The notes under the pieces were generated by a model. It saw only the letters and a program-made list of their open reading frames with translations, was not told the DNA's origin and did not search any database. A DNA stretch of 64,000 bases from Streptomyces sp. PCS3-D2 (GTDB lineage Bacteria > Actinomycetota > Actinomycetes > Streptomycetales > Streptomycetaceae). The stretch is from positions 2,601,001 through 2,665,000 of the forward strand of contig NZ_CP097800.1 of assembly GCF_000612545.2 (NCBI RefSeq). The letters run 5' to 3'. A program made the translations under genes and the position numbers. Shown here piece after piece: positions 1 through 9,125 of the stretch. Each line of letters starts with the position of its first letter. The stretch's first letter is position 1.

Positions 1-372
1 GTTGCGTGCGATCACTCCGAGTACCCGGCCCTCGCGGCGGACGGGGATCGACTCGACGCGGACCGGCACCTCCTCGCGCCACTCCGGGTCACCCTCGCGC
101 ACGATGCGGCCCTCGTCGAGCGCGGCGTCCAGCAGTGGGCGGCGGCCTCGCGGCACCAGGTGGCCGACCATGTCGTCCTGGTAGGAGGTCGGGCCGGTGT
201 TCGGGCGCATCTGGGCGACCGAGACGTACCGGGTGCCGTCGAGGGTGGGCACCCACAGCACGAGGTCGGCGAAGGACAGGTCGGAGAGCAGCTGCCACTC
301 CGAGACCAGCAGGTGGAGCCACTCCAGGTCGGTTTCTCCGAGAGCGGTGTGCTGGCGTACGAGGTCGTTCAT
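1..372 (-). CDS. pdtaS: Sensor histidine kinase, PdtaS type (N-terminal part only)
   Basis: The reverse strand is open from an ATG at 372 to the window edge, giving the first 124 residues. The product begins MNDLVRQHTALGETDLEWL and contains SEWQLLSDLSFADLVLWVP, which closely resembles the N-terminal sensory (GAF-like) domain of mycobacterial PdtaS and its actinobacterial orthologs. Those proteins are soluble histidine kinases that phosphorylate the RNA-binding ANTAR response regulator PdtaR. The kinase domain lies outside the window, so function is inferred from the N-terminus alone. A DasR-operator-like site sits about 150 bp upstream, which is unusual for this gene. Confidence 0.85.
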   Translation of the reverse strand, partial: MNDLVRQHTALGETDLEWLHLLVSEWQLLSDLSFADLVLWVPTLDGTRYVSVAQMRPNTGPTSYQDDMVGHLVPRGRRPLLDAALDEGRIVREGDPEWREEVPVRVESIPVRREGRVLGVIARN

Positions 373-728
373 GGAGGGCACGGTGCGAGCGTACCCCGGG
401 TACGCACGATGACTTTCCCCACGCCGGTACTCAGGAGTATCCAGGAGGGGCACGGGCCGCGTACTGTTGGAGGAAGTGACGGGTTTCGAGCTACCGTCAT
501 TGGATGGACAGAACAGAATGGTCTAGTCCAGAATTGACTCAGAGTCTCCGCCCTCCCCGCACAGGAGGACGGACCGAGGGAGTCGCGCGCTCTGCCCTGA
601 CCGCGCAGACACCTCTCACCGGCCGCCGGGAACCGCACACCTGACGGCCGTAAGTACTCCGGGCTACGGTGCCGGACGGGTTGAGGGTCCCGTCCTGCAC
701 CGTGGCCCAGAGGAATTCCGGGCGCCCG
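373..728. other. Intergenic region between pdtaS and tetR
   Basis: No convincing gene is seen here. Open frames in this stretch lack ribosome-binding sites and recognisable products. It holds the upstream region of the sensor kinase, a short inverted repeat (TGACGG at 477-482 and CCGTCA at 494-499), and a DasR-operator-like palindrome at 519-530. Confidence 0.6.
519..530. promoter_or_regulatory. DasR operator (dre)-like site upstream of pdtaS
   Basis: The sequence TGGTCTAGTCCA matches 11 of 12 positions of the dre core TGGTCTAGACCA recognised by DasR in streptomycetes. It lies 147 bp upstream of the sensor kinase start. That dasR is encoded in the same window makes a functional site plausible, but control of the kinase is inference. 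Confidence 0.6.
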
Positions 729-1319
729 TCAGGGCCAGGCCCGCAGGGCCCGCTCCGCCACCGCCTCCAGTTCCTCCCGGGTCGCCCCGTCGCGCGACTG
801 CTGGGACATTCCCTGGAGCACGGCTCCGGCGTACCGGGCCAGCGCCCGCGCATCCGTGTCCGCGGGCAGCACTCCGGTGGCCACGTCGGCGCGGATCCGG
901 CTCTCGAAGAGCTCCAGGTTGGCGTTGCGCCGCTCGCGAAGCGCCTCGGCCACCTCGTCCGAGGTGGTGTTGACGGCCGCGCTGATCACCATGCAGCCCG
1001 ACGGGTGGGACGGGTCGGTGTAGACCGCGGCCGCCTCCCGCAGGATGCGCTCCACGGCGGCGCGGGCGGTGGGCTCCTCGGCCAGCGCCACGCCGGCGAA
1101 GTCGCCGTACCGGCTCCCGTAGACCGCGACGACCTCGTCGAAGAGCGCGCGCTTGTCGCCGAAGGCCGCATAGAGGCTGGGCGCGCTGATCCCGATCGAG
1201 GCGGTCAGGTCGGAGATCGAGGTCGCCTCGTAGCCGCGTTCCCAGAAGGCCGTCATCGCCTTGTCCAGGGCGGCGTCACGGTCGAAGGAGCGGGGCCTGC
1301 CGCGCTGTCCGGTCACCAT
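729..1319 (-). CDS. TetR family transcriptional regulator
   Basis: The 196-residue protein has a TetR-type N-terminal helix-turn-helix: GRPRSFDRDAALDKAMTAF, then SISDLTASIGISAPSLYAAFGDKRALF. The C-terminal half is a ligand-binding domain of the usual size. The ATG at 1319 was chosen over a GTG at 1325. The gene is divergent from an SDR gene, and the gap holds two copies of a 12-bp palindrome. The simplest reading is a repressor of itself and the SDR, responding to an unknown small molecule. No ligand can be predicted. Confidence 0.9.
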   Translation of the reverse strand: MVTGQRGRPRSFDRDAALDKAMTAFWERGYEATSISDLTASIGISAPSLYAAFGDKRALFDEVVAVYGSRYGDFAGVALAEEPTARAAVERILREAAAVYTDPSHPSGCMVISAAVNTTSDEVAEALRERRNANLELFESRIRADVATGVLPADTDARALARYAGAVLQGMSQQSRDGATREELEAVAERALRAWP

Positions 1320-1331
1320 CCGCACATTCTA

Positions 1332-1380
1332 TAGCGGCCGCTAGGAAATCTGATACGGTCCATTTCTGTAACGACCGCTA
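1332..1380. promoter_or_regulatory. Probable TetR operators (two related palindromes)
   Basis: TAGCGGCCGCTA at 1332-1343 is a perfect 12-bp palindrome. TAACGACCGCTA at 1369-1380 differs from it at two positions. The two lie 37 bp apart in the gap between the divergent tetR and SDR genes, the usual arrangement for autoregulated TetR operators. Binding by the adjacent TetR is inferred from position. Confidence 0.7.
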
Positions 1381-1402
1381 GCGATATGGGAGGGGGCGCG
1401 TC

Positions 1403-2164
1403 ATGGGCGTGCTCGAAGGCAAGACGGCACTGGTCACGGGCGGCAGCCGAGGGATCGGTCGGGCCGTGGCGGAGCGGCTGGCGCGGGACGGGGCGCTGGT
1501 CGCCGTGCACTACGGCCGCAATGCCGAGGCGGCCGAGGAGACCGTGGCGGCGATCGCGAAGGCCGGCGGGCAGGCCTTCGCGATCGGCGCCGAGCTCGGC
1601 GTCCCGGGGGACGCCGAGGCCCTCTGGGCGGCGTACGCGGCCCATCCCGCACACACGGAGGCGGTGGACATCCTGGTCAACAACGCGGGGGCGGCGGCCT
1701 TCGCCGGGATCGCGGACACCGACGAGGAGACGTACGACAGGGCGCACGCACTGAACGCCAAGGCTCCGTTCTTCGTGATCCAGCGCGGCCTGGCGCGACT
1801 GCGGGACGGCGGCCGGATCGTGAACGTGACCGGCACCCCGGACCTCGCCCTGCCGGCGATCCTCGCGACGGTCATGGCCAAGGGCGCCGCGAACGCCATG
1901 ACGCGCTCCCTGGCCGCGGAGCTCGCCCCGCGGGGGATCACCGTGAACTCGGTGGGACCGGGGATCACCGAGACGGACCTGAACGCGGCCCTGCTCTCCG
2001 ATCCCGCGACCCGGACCCACCTGGCCGGCCGCTCGGTCTTCCACCGGGTGGGTACGGCACAGGAGGTCGCGGACGTGGTGGCCTTCCTGGCCTCGCCCGA
2101 CTCACGCTGGGTCACGGGGCAGCACCTGGACGCCACCGGCGGCCTGCAACTGGCACTGATCTGA
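1403..2164 (+). CDS. SDR family oxidoreductase-like protein lacking the catalytic tyrosine
   Basis: This 253-residue protein has the classical short-chain dehydrogenase fold. The cofactor loop is TGGSRGIGR near residues 12-20, followed by LVNNAG at 91-96 and Asn118. The active-site region reads PAILATVMAKGA. Aligned on Lys160, the usual YxxxK tyrosine is Thr156, and the usual serine is Thr143 in NVTGT. Family membership is certain, but ordinary Tyr-dependent carbonyl reduction looks compromised. The protein may bind NAD(P) and a ligand, use other chemistry, or be inactive. It is divergent from a TetR gene, which suggests inducible expression. A ribosome-binding GGAGGG lies at 1389-1394. Confidence 0.9.
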   Translation: MGVLEGKTALVTGGSRGIGRAVAERLARDGALVAVHYGRNAEAAEETVAAIAKAGGQAFAIGAELGVPGDAEALWAAYAAHPAHTEAVDILVNNAGAAAFAGIADTDEETYDRAHALNAKAPFFVIQRGLARLRDGGRIVNVTGTPDLALPAILATVMAKGAANAMTRSLAAELAPRGITVNSVGPGITETDLNAALLSDPATRTHLAGRSVFHRVGTAQEVADVVAFLASPDSRWVTGQHLDATGGLQLALI

Positions 2165-2321
2165 CCGGCGAACACCGCCGGAACCGGCCGGGAGCCCGGA
2201 TGCCCCGCGGGGCGCCGGACTCCCGGCCGTCCGCCTCGGCCGCCATGAGGCCGGGCGCCGGGATCGGCATCACCATGGAAAGCGGCGGGACCCCCGCCAC
2301 ACCCGGCTCCCTCTGCTAGAT

Positions 2322-2333
2322 TGGTCTATACCA
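2322..2333. promoter_or_regulatory. DasR operator (dre) of nagB
   Basis: TGGTCTATACCA lies 31 bp upstream of the nagB GTG start and matches the dre consensus at 11 of 12 positions. nagB is an established DasR target in Streptomyces coelicolor, where glucosamine-6-phosphate releases the repressor. Confidence 0.9.
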
Positions 2334-2363
2334 CACCAGTCACTCCAGATCGGCAGGCCCCGC

Positions 2364-3149
2364 GTGGAAGTTGTCATCGTCCCGGACGCCAAGGCAGGCG
2401 GCGAGCTCATCGCGGAGGCCATGGCGGCCCTGGTGCGCCGCAAGCCCGACGCCCTGCTCGGCGTGGCGACCGGCTCTACCCCACTGCCCGTCTACGAAGC
2501 CCTCACCCGCAAGGTCACGGCCGGCGAGGTCGACGCCTCCAGGGCCCGGATATGCCAGCTCGACGAGTACGTCGGCCTGCCGGCCGGGCATCCCGAGTCC
2601 TACCGTGCCGTCGTCCTGCGCGAGGTCGTCGAGCCCCTCGGCCTGCCGGAGGGCTCCTTCATGGGCCCTGACGGTTCGGCCGAGGACCTCGTCGCCGCGT
2701 GCGAGGCCTACGACCGGGCGCTGGCCGAGGCCGGCGGCGTCGACCTCCAGCTGCTGGGGATCGGCACGGACGGGCACATCGGCTTCAACGAGCCCTGTTC
2801 GTCCCTGGCCTCGCGCACCCGCATCAAGACGCTCACCGAGCAGACCCGCGTGGACAACGCCCGCTTCTTCGAGGACGACCTGGAGCAGGTCCCCCACCAC
2901 GTCATCACCCAGGGCATCGGCACCATCCTCGACGCCCGCCACCTGGTGCTGCTGGCCACCGGCGAGGGCAAGGCCGAGGCCGTGGCGCAGACCGTCGAGG
3001 GCCCGCTGTCGGCTCTCGTCCCCGCGTCCGCCCTGCAGTTGCACCGGCACGCGACCGTGGTCGTGGACGAGGCCGCCGCCTCGAAGCTGAAGCTGGCCGA
3101 CTACTTCCGCCACACCTACGCCAACAAGCCGTCCTGGCAGGGACTGTAG
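2364..3149 (+). CDS. nagB: Glucosamine-6-phosphate deaminase
   Basis: The enzyme converts glucosamine-6-phosphate to fructose-6-phosphate plus ammonia, the last step in using N-acetylglucosamine as carbon and nitrogen source. The 261-residue product shows the phosphate-binding GVATGSTPLPVYEAL, the catalytic CQLDEYVGL (Asp in LDEY) and GIGTDGHIGFNEP, which supplies the other active-site Asp, His and Glu. Length is normal for the family. The GTG at 2364 is the first start after the dre site, and the leader is very short. It converges on dasD and ends at a strong hairpin. Confidence 0.97.
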   Translation: MEVVIVPDAKAGGELIAEAMAALVRRKPDALLGVATGSTPLPVYEALTRKVTAGEVDASRARICQLDEYVGLPAGHPESYRAVVLREVVEPLGLPEGSFMGPDGSAEDLVAACEAYDRALAEAGGVDLQLLGIGTDGHIGFNEPCSSLASRTRIKTLTEQTRVDNARFFEDDLEQVPHHVITQGIGTILDARHLVLLATGEGKAEAVAQTVEGPLSALVPASALQLHRHATVVVDEAAASKLKLADYFRHTYANKPSWQGL

Positions 3150-3165
3150 GCCCCGAGCACGGGCG

Positions 3166-3194
3166 AAGGGCCGGGCCCCAGGGGCCCGGCCCTT
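3166..3194. terminator. Terminator after nagB
   Basis: A 14-bp perfect inverted repeat (3166-3179 and 3181-3194) directly follows nagB and lies between convergent genes, so it can act in both directions. Confidence 0.85.
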
Positions 3195-3228
3195 CCGCAT
3201 ACCCGCCCGGTCCTTCCGCGTACGCGGC

Positions 3229-3267
3229 GGAGCCGGGCACCACCCCTGTGACAAGGTGCCCGGCTCC
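3229..3267. terminator. Terminator after dasD
   Basis: A 13-bp perfect stem (3229-3241 with 3255-3267) sits just beyond the dasD stop codon on the reverse strand. It is the likely end of the das operon transcript. Confidence 0.75.
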
Positions 3268-3281
3268 GGTTCCGCGGCGCG

Positions 3282-4784
3282 TCACACCCCCGTGACGGCC
3301 CCCGCGACGACTTCGGCAGCGGCGCGACCGCACACGCGCGCAGCACCGTGGGTGGCGATGTGCAGGGCCCCGCGCGGTGCGGCGCGCGGCAGCCCCATCT
3401 CGACCACCACCGTGCCCGGCCGGGCCTCGACCAGGGCGTCCAGCACCTCGGTCATCCACGGGTGGCGGTGCGCGTCGCGGACCACCGCGACGACGGTGCG
3501 CTCCCCCGCCGCCGTCAGGATCTCCCCGGCCGTGGCTCCCTGCGGGTAGAGGTCGGAAGCGGTGCCCGGCAGCAGCTCGGCCAGCTCGGCGGCCAGGCCC
3601 CACGGGGTCTCGTCGCCGACGGCGATGTTCGCCACCGGGGTCAGGGTCGCGACGTACGGGCCGGTCGGCGGGGCCGCCGAACCGGTGACGGTGAGGGCCC
3701 GGCGGGCGGCGGTCAGGCCGATGCCGGACGCGCGGCTCCCCTCCGGCCGCGCGTCCGGCCCGGCCGCCCGGGTCCATGTGGCGAGCGCGCGGACCCGGGC
3801 GGCGGCGTCGGCGAGGCGCTCCTGGGGGAGCGCGCCCTCCCGTACGGCCGCGACGAGCGCGTCGCGCAGCCGCAGGACGGTGGCCTCGTCGGCCAGCCCG
3901 CCGCCGACGCAGATGGCGTCGGCACCCGCCGCGATGGCCAGGACCGAGCCGCGCTCGATCCCGTACGTCCCGGCGATGGCGTTCATCTCCATGCCGTCGG
4001 TGACGATGAGGCCCTCGTAGCCGAGCTCCTTGCGCAGCAGGCCGGTCAGGATCTGCGGGCTGAGCGTGGCCGGGCGGGTCGGGTCGAGGGCGGGCACCAG
4101 GATGTGCGCGCTCATCACGGCCTTCGTCCCGGCCTCGATGGCCGCCCGGAACGGGACGAGTTCGCGTGTGGCGAGGGTGTCGAGGTCCACGTCGATGCGC
4201 GGCAGGGCGTGGTGGGAGTCGACGTTGGTGTCGCCGTGGCCGGGGAAGTGCTTGGTGCAGGCGGCGACGCCGGCGGCCTGGAGGCCCTGGACGTAGGCGG
4301 CGGTGTGCCGGGCGGCGAGGTGGGTGTCGGCGCCGAAGGACCGTACGCCGATGACCGGGTTGTCCGGGTTGGAGTTGACGTCGGCGGAGGGGGCCCAGTT
4401 GAGGTTGACCCCGCACTCGGCGAGGCGGCGGCCCAGCTCGTGGGCGACGTCCCGGGTCAGGCCGGTGTCGTCGACGGCGCCGAGGGCCAGGTTGCCGGGG
4501 AAGGACGAGCCGCCCCGGACCTCCAGGCGGGTGACGTCGCCGCCCTCCTCGTCGATGGCCACCAGGACGTCATCGCGTTCGGCGCGCAGCTGCGCGGTCA
4601 GCGCGGCGAGCTGCTCGGGCGAGGCGATGTTGCGGCCGAACAGGCCCACCGAGGTGAGGCCTTCGCCGATCCTGCGCAGCAGCCAGGCGGGGGCGTCGGT
4701 GCCCTCGAAGCCGGGCTGGAGGACCGCGAGGGCGTCGCGGGTCACCTCGTCGGAGGCGGTGGCGCGGTGCGCAAGGACAGTCAT
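3282..4784 (-). CDS. dasD: GH3 family beta-N-acetylglucosaminidase
   Basis: This 500-residue glycoside hydrolase family 3 protein carries the NagZ-type signature KHFPGHGDTNVDSHHALP, whose His/Asp dyad is the acid/base. The nucleophile region is IVTDGMEMNAI. No signal peptide is apparent, so it should act in the cytoplasm on chitobiose-type sugars imported by DasABC. It follows dasC with a 7-nt gap and lies last in the dasBCD cluster, as in S. coelicolor. The reaction releases N-acetylglucosamine from short chito-oligosaccharides; exact substrate preference is not readable from the sequence. Confidence 0.93.
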   Translation of the reverse strand: MTVLAHRATASDEVTRDALAVLQPGFEGTDAPAWLLRRIGEGLTSVGLFGRNIASPEQLAALTAQLRAERDDVLVAIDEEGGDVTRLEVRGGSSFPGNLALGAVDDTGLTRDVAHELGRRLAECGVNLNWAPSADVNSNPDNPVIGVRSFGADTHLAARHTAAYVQGLQAAGVAACTKHFPGHGDTNVDSHHALPRIDVDLDTLATRELVPFRAAIEAGTKAVMSAHILVPALDPTRPATLSPQILTGLLRKELGYEGLIVTDGMEMNAIAGTYGIERGSVLAIAAGADAICVGGGLADEATVLRLRDALVAAVREGALPQERLADAAARVRALATWTRAAGPDARPEGSRASGIGLTAARRALTVTGSAAPPTGPYVATLTPVANIAVGDETPWGLAAELAELLPGTASDLYPQGATAGEILTAAGERTVVAVVRDAHRHPWMTEVLDALVEARPGTVVVEMGLPRAAPRGALHIATHGAARVCGRAAAEVVAGAVTGV

Positions 4785-4791
4785 GACGGGG

Positions 4792-5664
4792 TCATCCCTT
4801 CACGGCGCCGGCGGTGAGGCCTGCGGCCATCTTGCGCTGGACGATGAGGAAGAGGACCACGATCGGGACGGCCATCATGGTGGAGCCGGCCATCATCGGG
4901 GCGAACTCGGTGCCGTGCTTGGTGGTGAAGTTGCCGAGCCAGACGGTGGCGGTCTGGTTCTGCTGGCTCATCAGCATCAGCGCGTACAGGTATTCGTTCC
5001 ACGCCTGGATGAAGGCGTAGACCGAGGTGGCGACCATGCCCGGCGCGAGCAGTGGGAAGACGACCCGCAGGAAGGCGCCGGTCGGCGTACAGCCGTCGAC
5101 CATTGCCGCTTCCTCCAGCTCCTTGGGGATGTTGACGATGAAGCCGCGCAGCGTCCACACGGTGAAGGGGAGGACGAAAGTCAGGTAGGTGATGATCAAG
5201 CCTGTGAGCTTGTCGTACTGGCCGAGGTCGTTGAGGAGTAGGAAGACCGGGATGATCATCGCGACGAGCGGAACCATCTGGACGGCGAGGATCCCGACGA
5301 TCACGACCTTGCGGCCTCGGAAGGCGAAGCGAGAGATGGCCAGGGCAGCCAGCATGCCGACGGCGATGCCGATGACGACCACGACGAGCGAGACGACCAG
5401 ACTGCGGCCGACCGGGCCCCAGAAGTCGGCGATGTCCAGAGCGCGAGAGAAGTTGGCCAGCGTGAAAGTGTGCGGGAAGAACTGCGGATCGGGGTTGATC
5501 GCTTCCTTGGATGGCTTGAAGGCCGTATTGAGCATCCAATAGACCGGGAAGCCGGCGGTGGCGAAAACCAGCAGACCGAGGAGGTTCCAGCCGGACCTGG
5601 ACTTCCTGCGCTGCGTCACGCCCGCTGCGTGCGGGGGCGTGGTGGGCGCGGTGGTCACGCTCAT
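4792..5664 (-). CDS. dasC: Chitobiose ABC transporter permease
   Basis: This is a six-helix permease of the MalG type, 290 residues. The cytoplasmic EAA loop EEAAMVDGCTPTGAFLRVVF, which docks on the ATPase, is clear. It overlaps dasB by 4 bp (ATGA), so the two are translationally coupled. Together with DasA and DasB it imports N,N'-diacetylchitobiose. No ATPase gene is present here. Streptomycetes use the shared ATPase MsiK, encoded elsewhere. Confidence 0.95.
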   Translation of the reverse strand: MSVTTAPTTPPHAAGVTQRRKSRSGWNLLGLLVFATAGFPVYWMLNTAFKPSKEAINPDPQFFPHTFTLANFSRALDIADFWGPVGRSLVVSLVVVVIGIAVGMLAALAISRFAFRGRKVVIVGILAVQMVPLVAMIIPVFLLLNDLGQYDKLTGLIITYLTFVLPFTVWTLRGFIVNIPKELEEAAMVDGCTPTGAFLRVVFPLLAPGMVATSVYAFIQAWNEYLYALMLMSQQNQTATVWLGNFTTKHGTEFAPMMAGSTMMAVPIVVLFLIVQRKMAAGLTAGAVKG

Positions 5665-6656
5665 TCCACCTCTCCGATCTTGAGCATCTGGCGCATGTAG
5701 ACGGCGACTACCCCAAGCAGCAGCAGGACGGTCACCAGGGCGATCGCGGAGCCGCCCGAGTAGTCGTTGACCACGAAGGCCTGCTGGTACGAGTAAGTGG
5801 TCAACAGCTGGAACTCGGCCTCCGGGTTCCCGTTGCGCATTACGAAGACCTGCGGGAAGACGCCCATGTCCCAGATGACGGAGAGGGTCGTCAGCATGAC
5901 GAGGATCGGCTTCAGGATCGGGAGGGTGACGTGCCTGAACACACCCCAGGCGCCGGCGCCGTCAAGGCGGGCGGCCTCCTCCAGCTCCTTGGGCACCTGG
6001 GTGAGGCCTGCGCTGAGGGTGATAACGACGAATGGAACCGCGCCCCAGACCACCAGCAGCATGATCACCGCGAGGCCCTGGGGGCCGCTAGTGAACCAAT
6101 TGTGGCCGATCATGTCGACGCCGGGGAGCTTGCTTATCAGGTAGTTGAGGACGCCGTAGTCGGCGTCGAAGAGCCACTTGAAGACGGCGGTGGCGACGAT
6201 GATGGGCATGCCCCAGCTGGCCACGAGGGCGACGCTGATGAGTGCCTTGACCCAGCCGGAGACCTTCTGCAGGAGCAACGCGATGAGCATGCCGATCACC
6301 ATCGTCGCGGCGACCGCGCCCACCGCGAAGATCACCGTACGCAGGGCGACGGCCCAGAACTCCCCGTCGCCGAGGATCTTGGCGAAGTTCTCGAAGCCGA
6401 CGAACTCGGGCTCCTTGAAGCCCCAGAGCTCGGACTTGCCGAAGCTCTGGAAGGACAGGGACACCAGCCGGTAGAGCGGGTACCCCATGACGAGGGCGAT
6501 GACCAACAGGCACGGGGCCAGCAGCAGCCAGGGGGTGGCGCCGGGGCCCTTGCGGCCGGGCAGGCCCGGTGCGGCCGGGCTGCCCGGCTCCGCTCCGCTG
6601 GGGGTCTTCTGCTTCGCCGATGGCAGGTCGGCGGTGGTTGTCTGTGCGGCACTCAT
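5661..6656 (-). CDS. dasB: Chitobiose ABC transporter permease
   Basis: This is a MalF-type permease of 331 residues with a proline/glycine-rich N-terminal tail, about six membrane helices and the coupling loop EEAARLDGAGAWGVFRHVTL. It begins 75 bp after dasA, and that gap contains a strong hairpin, so dasBCD probably receives only part of the dasA transcript. It overlaps dasC by 4 bp. Confidence 0.95.
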   Translation of the reverse strand: MSAAQTTTADLPSAKQKTPSGAEPGSPAAPGLPGRKGPGATPWLLLAPCLLVIALVMGYPLYRLVSLSFQSFGKSELWGFKEPEFVGFENFAKILGDGEFWAVALRTVIFAVGAVAATMVIGMLIALLLQKVSGWVKALISVALVASWGMPIIVATAVFKWLFDADYGVLNYLISKLPGVDMIGHNWFTSGPQGLAVIMLLVVWGAVPFVVITLSAGLTQVPKELEEAARLDGAGAWGVFRHVTLPILKPILVMLTTLSVIWDMGVFPQVFVMRNGNPEAEFQLLTTYSYQQAFVVNDYSGGSAIALVTVLLLLGVVAVYMRQMLKIGEVE

Positions 6657-6691
6657 CGCGCGCTCCTCGGTGGTCCCTCTCTTGACGGGCA

Positions 6692-6722
6692 GCAGGGCCC
6701 CGCCGTTGCGGCGGGGCCCTGC
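6692..6722 (-). terminator. Intercistronic terminator/stabiliser between dasA and dasB
   Basis: A 14-bp perfect stem (6692-6705 with 6709-6722, loop TTG) fills the dasA-dasB gap. It probably reduces read-through or protects the dasA 3' end, giving more binding protein than permease. Confidence 0.8.
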
Positions 6723-6731
6723 CCACTCAGG

Positions 6732-8012
6732 TCACTTGGTGTTGATGACCTTGTCGATCTCGGCGTCGGCGGCCTTGGCCGCCTCCTCGACCGACTTGTT
6801 GCCAGTGCCGATGTCGCGCAGCATGGTCTGGAGGAGCTTGGCCTTTTCGATCTGGCCCCAGCCGGACGCCGTCGGGACGAACCAGGAGGACTCGGCGGCG
6901 GTTGCCGCGACCTGCGTCTCCGGATCGGCCTTCAGCGGGCCAAGATCAGTCTTGTTGTTCGGCAGGTTCCCCTTCTCGATCAGACCCTTCTGCCCCTGGG
7001 CGCCGGTGAAGACGTTGATCCACTCAGCGGCGACGTCCTTGGACTTGGACTTGGCCGGGATGGCCAGGTCCGAACCGCCCAGAAAGACGGGGAGGTTCTT
7101 CCCACTCGGACCGGGCTGGACGAAGTTCTCCAGCTTGTCCTTCAGGCCGCCGACCTTGTCGTTCTCCGGGGTGGCGGCGGTAGCCCCCTCCCAGGCGGCG
7201 GCGAAGATCGCTGCGGAATTGCCCTGCCCGAAGACGACTGGACGATCGGACTCGTCCTTCGTCTTGTCTGCGTGCATGTACTTGTCGAGGAGTTCCTTGT
7301 ACTGCTGGAGCCCCTTCAGCGACTCAGGGGAGGACAGGTTGCCCTTCCACTTGCCGCCATCCTTCTTGGCGATGCTGCCGCCCGCCTCATAGACGAAGGA
7401 CATCGCGGCGTACCAGTCCGGGGAGGGCTGGTAGAGGGCGCTGAACTTGTCACCCTTCGCCGCCTGGATCTTGTCCAGAGCAGCGGTGTACTCGGCCCAG
7501 GTCTTCGGGGCGGCGGTTACGCCGGCCTCGGCGGCGATGTCCTTGCGCCAGGTGCCGACGCGGCCACCGGCGTAGTAGGGGACGCCGTAGGTCTTGCCGT
7601 CGTAGGTCACGGAGTCCTTGAGGGCGTCAAGCCAGGCACCGGAGTTCTCGAACTTCGCCGGGTCGACCTCGGCGAAGGCGCCAGTCGACATGTATCCGAT
7701 CATCTCGGAGTTGCCCATCTCGACGACGTCGGGGGCCTTGTCCGTGGCGAGCACGGCATCCAGCTTGGCGTTCTTGTCAGGCCAGCCGTAGTACTCGTGC
7801 TTGATGGTGAGACCCGGGTACTTAGCGACGATCGCATCGTCGGCGGCCTTTACGAGCTCGGGCCAGTTCTTCTGCGCGTCGACCGTCAGCCAGACGGTGA
7901 GCTCCTTGGCGTCGGAGGCCTTGTCGCCGCCCTTACTGTCGGAATCACCGCATGCCGCGAGGCCGATAACCATGCCCGCGACTCCAACCGCCGCGATGAG
8001 CTTGCGCTTCAC
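6732..8012 (-). CDS. dasA: Chitobiose-binding lipoprotein of the ABC transporter
   Basis: This is an extracellular solute-binding protein, about 426 residues. The GTG at 8012 was chosen because GAGGAGGG lies just upstream; the frame stays open to 8066 without a better site. The N-terminus KRKLIAAVGVAGMVIGLAAC ends in a lipobox with Cys for lipid attachment. The rest is a MalE-like sugar-binding fold. In S. coelicolor DasA is the high-affinity chitobiose receptor and also affects development. It is divergent from dasR with two dre-like sites in between. Confidence 0.94.
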   Translation of the reverse strand: MKRKLIAAVGVAGMVIGLAACGDSDSKGGDKASDAKELTVWLTVDAQKNWPELVKAADDAIVAKYPGLTIKHEYYGWPDKNAKLDAVLATDKAPDVVEMGNSEMIGYMSTGAFAEVDPAKFENSGAWLDALKDSVTYDGKTYGVPYYAGGRVGTWRKDIAAEAGVTAAPKTWAEYTAALDKIQAAKGDKFSALYQPSPDWYAAMSFVYEAGGSIAKKDGGKWKGNLSSPESLKGLQQYKELLDKYMHADKTKDESDRPVVFGQGNSAAIFAAAWEGATAATPENDKVGGLKDKLENFVQPGPSGKNLPVFLGGSDLAIPAKSKSKDVAAEWINVFTGAQGQKGLIEKGNLPNNKTDLGPLKADPETQVAATAAESSWFVPTASGWGQIEKAKLLQTMLRDIGTGNKSVEEAAKAADAEIDKVINTK

Positions 8013-8104
8013 GCCACCCTCCTCAGGGATGCCTGCCTGCACTTCCCTTGCCCGCTGCGGTGACATACGCGAAGTACTGCCGTGGGGCTGGGATCTGATC
8101 CATA

Positions 8105-8142
8105 TTGGTGTAGACCAGTAGCTGGAGCTTGGCCTAGACCTT
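8105..8142. promoter_or_regulatory. dre sites in the dasA-dasR intergenic region
   Basis: TTGGTGTAGACCAGT (8105-8119) matches the dre core at 11 of 12 positions. A second, weaker copy, TGGCCTAGACCT at 8130-8141, lies 24 bp away. Both sit between dasA (start 8012) and dasR (start 8263) and should mediate DasR repression of dasA and possibly autoregulation. Confidence 0.85.
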
Positions 8143-8241
8143 TGGGAGTGTCAAGGGTCTAATGAGCAGGCGTCCGGTCCGTTACCGGACCGACACCTGG
8201 GGGAAGAGGAGGCCCATCCCCCCTTACGTGTCACGATGTGA

Positions 8242-9066
<825 letters not shown>

Positions 9067-9081
9067 CGGGTGAAATACTCA

Positions 9082-9115
9082 CGAAAGGGCCGCCGATTAT
9101 TCGGCGGCCCTTTCG
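9082..9115. terminator. Terminator between dasR and the secreted-protein pair
   Basis: A 15-bp perfect stem (9082-9096 with 9101-9115) with a TTAT loop lies between two convergent units and should serve both. Confidence 0.9.
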
Positions 9116-9125
9116 CAAACCAAAA

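Noticed and set aside
5931-8063. Long forward open frame of 710 codons opposite dasB and dasA
   Set aside because: It runs antisense through two recognised transporter genes and shows no family features.
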